From NCBI GenBank assembly GCA_001949185.1, contig BDGG01000017.1, positions 682,001 through 746,000 of the forward strand: a stretch of 64,000 bases of DNA. Direction: 5' to 3'. Shown piece by piece: positions 58,701 through 64,000 of this stretch. Source of the DNA: Ramazzottius varieornatus (taxonomy: Eukaryota > Tardigrada > Eutardigrada > Parachela > Ramazzottiidae). The first letter of the stretch is position 1; each line of letters opens with the position of its first letter. The translations under genes and the position numbers were made by a program. Under the pieces are notes generated by a model. The model was given only the letters and a program-made list of their open reading frames with translations, was not told the origin of the DNA and ran no database searches.

Positions 58701-59321
58701 TTATCGAGAGGAGGTCTCATTGACAGTAATTCGATCGTAAAATAAAATTGAGCACAATGCAGCTGGCCACCTAACACAGTCAGCTTTCTCAATGCGAACG
58801 ACCAGTAAGTTACTTGAATTTCCCGATCTGCTCCCACCAAAGGGAGAGAGTCTGCTGGGCTTTCTTGTATACTGTAAGCCTGCTTTGGCCGCTTCGTCCA
58901 CGGTCAGTTTGGTGTTGAAAGCTACTTGTAACATGTCGTCGGTCCACAGCAAGTAGGCAACCGCCAAAGAGACTGCCCACTGCCCGCTTTCTTTGTTGAG
59001 TATGTTGGCGGTACTGGTCCGCTGCAGCTGACGGATGCACTTGTTGTACTCGCGCTTGCCCAAGACCACGTTGGTGTAGTCCATCAGCAACCGAGCAGGG
59101 CCCCCTAATCGTCCATAAAACTGGATGACACGGTAGACCTCCTCTGTGATGAAGCCGTCAGCTCGCACCTTCTCCAACCTCTGCCAAAACTCCGGGACAG
59201 TCAACCCGCCCAGACGCCTCTTCTGTGAAGCCAAAGAGGAAGGAGCTCTGCTTGCTTGAGAAAGGGGACCTTTGTCGACGGTCACATTGGCTCGTGAAAC
59301 GTCCTTCTTGCTCCAGGCCAT
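58701..59321 (-). CDS. Unrecognised protein with FW-x-x-EVY repeat domain (copy 2)
   Basis: Opens MAWSKKDVSRANV (ATG 59319-59321). The central block EFWQRLEKVRADGFITEEVY, a helix pair with YTNVVLGKREYNKCIRQLQ, then AVAYLLWTDDMLQVAFNTK, matches block for block the neighbouring copy at 59.3-60.1 kb. Near 58885 the best-matching frame changes (TVYKKAQQTLSLWWEQ lies one frame over and stops at 58810), so the annotated C-terminal 60 residues may not be real. No known family. All-helical, no signal peptide. It could be a recently degenerated gene. Confidence 0.45.
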   Translation of the reverse strand: MAWSKKDVSRANVTVDKGPLSQASRAPSSLASQKRRLGGLTVPEFWQRLEKVRADGFITEEVYRVIQFYGRLGGPARLLMDYTNVVLGKREYNKCIRQLQRTSTANILNKESGQWAVSLAVAYLLWTDDMLQVAFNTKLTVDEAAKAGLQYTRKPSRLSPFGGSRSGNSSNLLVVRIEKADCVRWPAALCSILFYDRITVNETSSR

Positions 59322-59329
59322 GATGACCG

Positions 59330-60071
59330 GCCGCCTTATACATTGTTCGTTTGACTTGTCGGCTCAGCTTCAGCCGGGAGCCCGAGATGATTGCTAGCAT
59401 TTCTTCGTTCCACACCAAGTACGAAACTGCCCCGCTGATTGTTCAGCTGACCTTGCCGCCTCGGGCCCTAGCTGCATTCAGCTGCTGAACCAGCTTCTTG
59501 TACAATTTCTGCTTCTCCATCAAGCCGTTCATATAGGCTGCGATGTTCTTGGTGTTTATGTAGCAAATGACCTCATAGACTTCTTCCCGGGTGAACTTGC
59601 TGGTACGAGCTGCATGCACCCCCTGCCAAAATTCATGATCGGTCTTCTTCTTCATCACTGCGGCGCTAGCAACCCGGCGCTCTTTGACTGCAACAGACAA
59701 CGTCGCTACTGAGAAACGAACATGATGACTGTGTAAAGCTTTACTGGATGTAAGTACCTTGTGAAGCGAAAGGCACTGCCCAGCCACATGCCGGCTTCGC
59801 ATGCGGTCGCCCGTTGAATGCCTCCACTGCAGCTCTATCCCAGCACGCTGTGTCGCTTGTTGACGAATTGACCGAAGTCGGACTGGCGTTCTGCTCAACA
59901 GCATGTTCTTCTTTGACAGCCAACGTCAGCCCACCATCGTCGACTGCCTGTCGTTATCGCTTCCTTCCCGAATCATCGGTAATACTGGCTTCTCGCCGAA
60001 TACGCTTCACCTCCTTCACCGTAGGAGCTTCCTGCTCACGGACAGTGCTGACTTCCGGGGCGGACTCCTGT
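59330..60071 (-). pseudogene. Related gene remnant (copy 1) with in-frame stop
   Basis: Exons read by eye begin at about 60071 (ESAPEVSTV), continue TLAVKEEHAVEQNASPT, and splice at 59757 into VKERRVASAAVMKKK, EFWQGVHAARTSKFTREEVY and KLYKKLVQQLNAA. TGA follows at 59443-59445. In the same frame beyond the stop the homology to copy 2 continues (AVSYLVWNEEMLAIISG), and the stop aligns with a Trp of copy 2, so TGG to TGA is the simplest reading. A further TAA near 59954 could be removed by a plausible 96-bp intron (donor GTGAGC). No start codon is found. Family unknown. Confidence 0.45.
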
Positions 60072-60213
60072 ACAAACCACAATGAAAGTCAGACAGATGA
60101 CACAGCATTGAGATCATTTTGTAAACTTCTTTTAGCCTTCCTCAGTGACAAGATAGGGAGAACTACAAAGTGAACTGACACCAGCGTCTTCCTTCTTGGA
60201 GTGGTCGTCCTAC

Positions 60214-60767
60214 CTAAGAAGGTGCCAGGGAGAAATAGCCATCTTCCTTCAAGACTTTAGCCCAGAATTTCAGTGCTTCCATTCCGCAGTCAAACTTCAC
60301 CTTCCACGACATGGCCACCTCGTCATCCTCTGCCGATTCCAGTATACTAAAAAGAGGACTTTTGTGATAAAGGTTCTGTTTCACCTGGGGGGTACATATG
60401 CAGTTGCCTACCCAAGCGCAGCCTGGAAGAAGGACCACAGATCGTCCAAAGTTGCTCCTTTGGGTTGGAAGGACGAGATTGCCTCCAGTGATTGCATGAT
60501 GGCACGTTCCACCTGCTTGCTGCTGGTAACGTGGACCTCCCTTTTGACGATCTTCTTCCAGCCGGCATGGGAAAAGTTGACGTAGGAGACGTCGGCAAAT
60601 TTAACATCCAGCCATTTCCGCCCGTCCTCCTTGATGACTTTCATGCATCCCTTCAGCGTCGGCTTCTCCTTCTTCTGCTCTATCACTGAGACAGCATACT
60701 TCATCACCTTATCTAGAGCCTTCCCCAAGGCATCCTTCTCCTGCGGTTGCGCCGGAGGGGAATTCAT
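60214..60767 (-). CDS. Unrecognised 162-aa helical protein, 2 exons
   Basis: Exons 60767-60412 and 60346-60214 join in phase (GG|GTAGGC to ctttttag|T). It opens MNSPPAQPQEKDALG and contains AISSFQPKGATLDDLWSFFQ and a terminal helix EALKFWAKVLKEDGYFSL before TAG. The FW-containing end faintly resembles the FW blocks of the two genes to its left (EFWQ...F), suggesting a common origin, but similarity is weak. No signal peptide, no known domain. Gene order and strand match the cluster. Confidence 0.55.
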
Positions 60768-61020
60768 GATACCCTGTCAGACACGCGAAGAAGCAAAAGA
60801 GTTAGAAAAGTGAAAGATGAAATCCAGATTTCTGGAAAATGCAAAATGGGTGAAACATTGGCTTGAGACAGCAATTGGTACGCCAAAGCATTGGTAAACA
60901 CGTTGATGGTGTGGGCCGTTGGTTCTGACAAACCGAGCGGTAACGCCGGTTAGGGGTTGTTTACCTGCGGAACAGTGGGAACACTGGACACTGGTTGCGC
61001 CGATTCTACAATGTCACTAT

Positions 61021-61305
61021 TCAAGCCTGATATCGTTCATACTTTTGCAGTTGATTGGCAGGGGGCCACAGGGCGTCCAGCACGGTAAATGTTTGATGTC
61101 CTGTTCCTGGTCTGTCAAACCAATCAAGCATCGCAACCAGCAAGTGTTGTGTCCACTGAATGTGAAACAACTTCCAGTTGAATGGCAATTTGCCAGTGTA
61201 CAAACATGTCCGCCATTCTGGGTCCGCGATCGGCTGTAACAAGCTCATACTCTCGGTAGTAGTCGCAATTGAAAACTTCCTCTCAGTTGAACGAACGGAT
61301 GACAT
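61021..61305 (-). CDS. Possible small single-exon ORF, 94 aa
   Basis: An open frame from MSSVRSTERKF to KYERYQA with a reasonable amino-acid mix (several Trp, His, Leu: LFHIQWTQHLLVAMLDWF). No known family, no signal peptide. It sits in the gap between the orphan cluster and eIF3m and could be chance. Confidence 0.3.
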   Translation of the reverse strand: MSSVRSTERKFSIATTTESMSLLQPIADPEWRTCLYTGKLPFNWKLFHIQWTQHLLVAMLDWFDRPGTGHQTFTVLDALWPPANQLQKYERYQA

Positions 61306-61610
61306 TTAGTTAAGTCGGTAAATTCTATTTGCTGGGGACAAGAGTTCTCCTTTCTGAACTTGTCGTCAGTTGCCTTCCTGGGACTTCTTACGATCATTCT
61401 CTGGTTAGCAGCGGCTGAACTTTCTTACTTTATAGGTTCGCAATCCAGGTTTCATTTACAATTCGAAATAGTTGGTGAAACAACTCCATGAGAGGCCCAT
61501 CTCGCACATATCGATTGCTACAAAATTTCTGGATGTATGGAAATCGCTAGACAAACCGATACTACCAGCTGTTCGATACAGCCCCTGAAAAGAGATGGAA
61601 TATTAACAGA

Positions 61611-63651
61611 TCAGGCTTGATCGGGATTGGTGACAGTGGCCAACATGCGCTTCATGTGGCGGACTTGCGACTGCCACTGGCTCAGCCCGTCGCGCAGTTC
61701 GATCCATTTGGCCTTCGAGAAGGATGGTTCCACACAGGTGGTCACTCGGAACCGACGCTGTGCAGCGTCAATCTTCCCCGATATCAAGCGGGTCTTCAAA
61801 GCTGCAAAAACAAACAATCAGGCTCAAGCCCTCGACAGTATTGTGATAAAGCGGAGGAGGATATTTACCATCAATAAGGAAGTCTTCCACTTCAGCCGGA
61901 GGCAACATCAGTTCTTTCTCAATTTCATCGTGAGTAATGACTTGGTGACCGCGACACATCTTCAGGAACGTCAGCAGGCGGATCTTTCGAAGGTTGGCCT
62001 CGTGCAGCAGATCTGGAAGAACAGGTATCAAAGAACATTATCGTCACATCTTTTCTTTCTCCACTTTGCACTCCGTTGTGGCCAAGTTTCATCATCATCA
62101 TCAATAGTAACTGTTAGTGACGATAGTGCAATCATACCTGTGCGATCCACCGCATCTCTGTGTTGGCTGTAAAACCTCATGTAGTCCGCGACGTTTCCGC
62201 TGACAAATATTTCCAGCAACTACAACACATTCCAAGTATTGAGAGATTGAGAGAAGAGAAGGCCAATTCGCATACTGCAGTTATATAAGGCCGATCACCT
62301 GCGGAAAGTACCTGATATAAAGCTTGCCCTCGAAGGTGCTGAACTGGCTTCAGATGCAAAAGATGGTCCAAGGAGACAGCATACGGATCAGCAATGGCAT
62401 CGCGGACGCATCTACAATAAAGCAAGGTCAGATCGGCATTGGTCTCACTGGTCATACTGGATAATGGGTCATAAGCATACCGGACTGCTTCCTCTTTGGC
62501 TTCGTTAGCCGTCTCTAGACTGAACGTCTTCAGCAATTCCACCATGACTCTTGATGCCTTGGTGCTGCAAGACGAAGTCGTGGCATAACTGTATCATGTA
62601 ATTATGTGAAGCCCTACTCGACTCCGGTAGGTTCACGTTCAGCTTACTTATCGCCCGACTTCATCAGCGAAGCGTGGAGAACTCTCCACAGAATGCGGAT
62701 GTTACTGTTGTCCAGCTTCCACGCCTTGATCCATTCTCTCACCTGCAAAAGAGCATCATCAAGGCAGCTGCAATACTGGGCAACAGGCAACAGAAATATG
62801 TGACTGTGTCCCCTGAACGACCCACTATCCTTTCTTACCTTGCTGGGATCGGTCGGAACACGGTGCAAGTAGGAGGAAGCTGTGGCCAGTTCCACCAAGC
62901 GACAATACGGAGTGAAGCGCACCGCAGAGTCCTCATTCATTCCGTAAAATAGAGTTGACAGTCTGCAAAAGATTTCCAAGCTTACCCCAAAAACTACGGG
63001 CCCGAACCTGGCTTATCGAGGTTAGGTACGGGCAAATATTTGATGAGCAGGGACGAGCGTACACTTTCAAGCGAGCACCGGCATATTTGAGGCCACCATC
63101 TGCCTCCGAAGTGTCGGCCAGCTTGTTAGCAAAGTTGTGAATCAGCTTCTCCCGTGTCTCTTCCGGCAACTCGAAACACAACACACAGGTCAAGATTCCA
63201 TTCAGCAATGACTCGCACTGCGACTCTGCAAATAAACAGAAAACAGAAATGAATAAGATTAACGAGTCACAAGCAGAGAAGGATAACAGGGAGTCAGGGA
63301 CAAGGCATTCTTATCAAGCTACATCCTCCACCACTTGGAAGATCGGTTTACACCTTGATAGGTACAATGACGGAAGTGTCCAACTCACCTTGCGGGGCTT
63401 TGAGAGCCAGATGGGAGCTTTCAACTAGGCTGAAGATGGTCAGGATCATTTCCGACTGATCGTCCTCATCGGGAACACCAATGTCGCCTTTCAGCTCATT
63501 CTTGAAGTATTCCGCAAGCTCGATCAACTGTGGCAACAGGATGGCCATATGTCAAAGCCCGTCTAACCATCAAACGACCATCGAAGCCTAGACTAACCTG
63601 CTGGTTCAGCGACTTGGATGGGAAGACGGGGACGTTACTCTTCACCTTCAT
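61611..63651 (-). CDS. EIF3M: eIF3m, PCI-domain subunit of translation initiation factor 3
   Basis: A subunit of the eIF3 complex in the cytosol, needed for 43S recruitment to mRNA. It starts MKVKSNVPVFPSKSLNQQ (ATG 63649-63651), then LIELAEYFKNELKGDIG, ESQCESLLNGILTCVL, and helical repeats. Family blocks follow: CVRDAIADPYAVSLDHLLHL with KPVQHLRGQALY, LLEIFVSGNVADYMRFYSQ, then the PCI winged helix LRKIRLLTFLKMCRG, EIEKELMLPPAEVEDFLID and GKIDAAQRRFRVTTCV. It ends WQSQVRHMKRMLATVTNPDQA with TGA. About nine exons, near 390 residues, typical length. Exon phases hold where checked (for example AP|Q split with E-S-Q-C-E at 63.2 kb). Confidence 0.92.
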
Positions 63652-64000
63652 TGCGCCCTTCCTCTGACTTCACCTACAAGTACAAGCAAACTATCAGCAA
63701 AAACCGTAAGCCAAGATGGACCGTTATCAACAGAGAACAGTGCTACGGGAAGACAACAGGACGAGCTTCGTCCTCCGGTGAAACTTGATTATCAAAGCAC
63801 TCTCTTACCTTGTCGGACAGATCGGATCCACACTCTAGACAGTAATCCACCACTTGCAGTCGCAGATGATGCCAAATGCCGGAGGAATCCTTCACACTAC
63901 TCCGCTTCACAGTTCAAGCCGCGCAAATATGTCGTACGAAAGAACACGACCGGAAATCCAAGTGGCGATGGCAGAGTGGGGTTGCTTCCCAGACAAGACG
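63652..64000. other. Upstream flank of eIF3m
   Basis: Probably the promoter and 5' untranslated sequence of eIF3m. No exon, repeat or RNA gene is recognised up to the window edge. Confidence 0.4.

Noticed and set aside
59930-59960. In-frame TAA in copy 1 of the orphan cluster as proof of a pseudogene
   Set aside because: A GT-AG intron of about 96 bp with a good GTGAGC donor can remove it in phase, so it is not decisive; only the TGA at 59443 is used as evidence.
1-64000. tRNA, rRNA, CRISPR arrays and bacterial-type operons
   Set aside because: No tRNA A/B-box pair with a foldable cloverleaf, no rRNA segments and no regularly spaced repeats were found on reading; gene structure is eukaryotic throughout.

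Overview
The window is nuclear DNA of a small-genome invertebrate animal. The genes are split by short GT-AG introns (mostly about 55-130 bp, with a few longer), they sit close together on both strands, and the set is typically bilaterian: a striated-muscle myosin heavy chain, Pumilio, epsin, NudE, NF-YC, UBA1, GET3/ASNA1, SDHAF3, an MBOAT acyltransferase and eIF3m. The compactness would suit a tardigrade or a similar small ecdysozoan, but nothing here fixes the phylum.

Layout. 1.6-10.1 kb (-): muscle myosin heavy chain with two alternative last exons. 11.8-13.4 kb (+): NF-YC. 15.1-16.8 kb (+): unrecognised secreted protein. 18.0-18.8 kb (+): unresolved exons. 19.1-20.5 kb (-): NudE/NDEL1-like dynein adaptor. 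20.9-22.0 kb: foldback element with about 260-bp inverted arms. 22.2-22.7 kb (+): SDHAF3. 23.5-23.9 kb (+): tiny secreted glycine-rich peptide precursor. 25.2-25.7 kb (-): small secreted cysteine-containing protein. 26.3-27.8 kb (+): GET3/ASNA1 ATPase. 28.3-30.6 kb (-): coiled-coil protein. 31.2-35.6 kb (-): ubiquitin-activating enzyme E1. 36.7-38.0 kb (+): low-complexity orphan with a repeated motif. 38.8-41.6 kb (-): MBOAT lysophospholipid acyltransferase. 42.9-47.2 kb (+): Pumilio.

48.0-55.3 kb is the dynamic part. A secreted-protein ORF runs into a fragment of an RNA polymerase II subunit RPB7 copy. Next to it, in inverted orientation, lies a longer intronless RPB7 pseudogene. Then comes a 5.9-kb nested transposon: an outer element with 144-bp terminal inverted repeats (two mismatches) carries one pogo/CENP-B-like transposase gene, and a second 3.5-kb pogo-like element with its own short inverted repeats and a TA target duplication is inserted in that gene's last codons. 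Both transposase genes show frame breaks.

55.3-64 kb: epsin (-) with a 413-bp MITE-like element upstream of it; a cluster of three unrecognised minus-strand genes or gene remnants, two of them sharing a new repeated domain and carrying a stop or frame change; a possible small ORF; and eIF3m (-). The genes are mostly unrelated housekeeping and muscle loci, so no operon logic is implied. The most unusual content is the nested transposon, the foldback element, the RPB7 copies, the orphan repeat-domain cluster and several small secreted orphan proteins.
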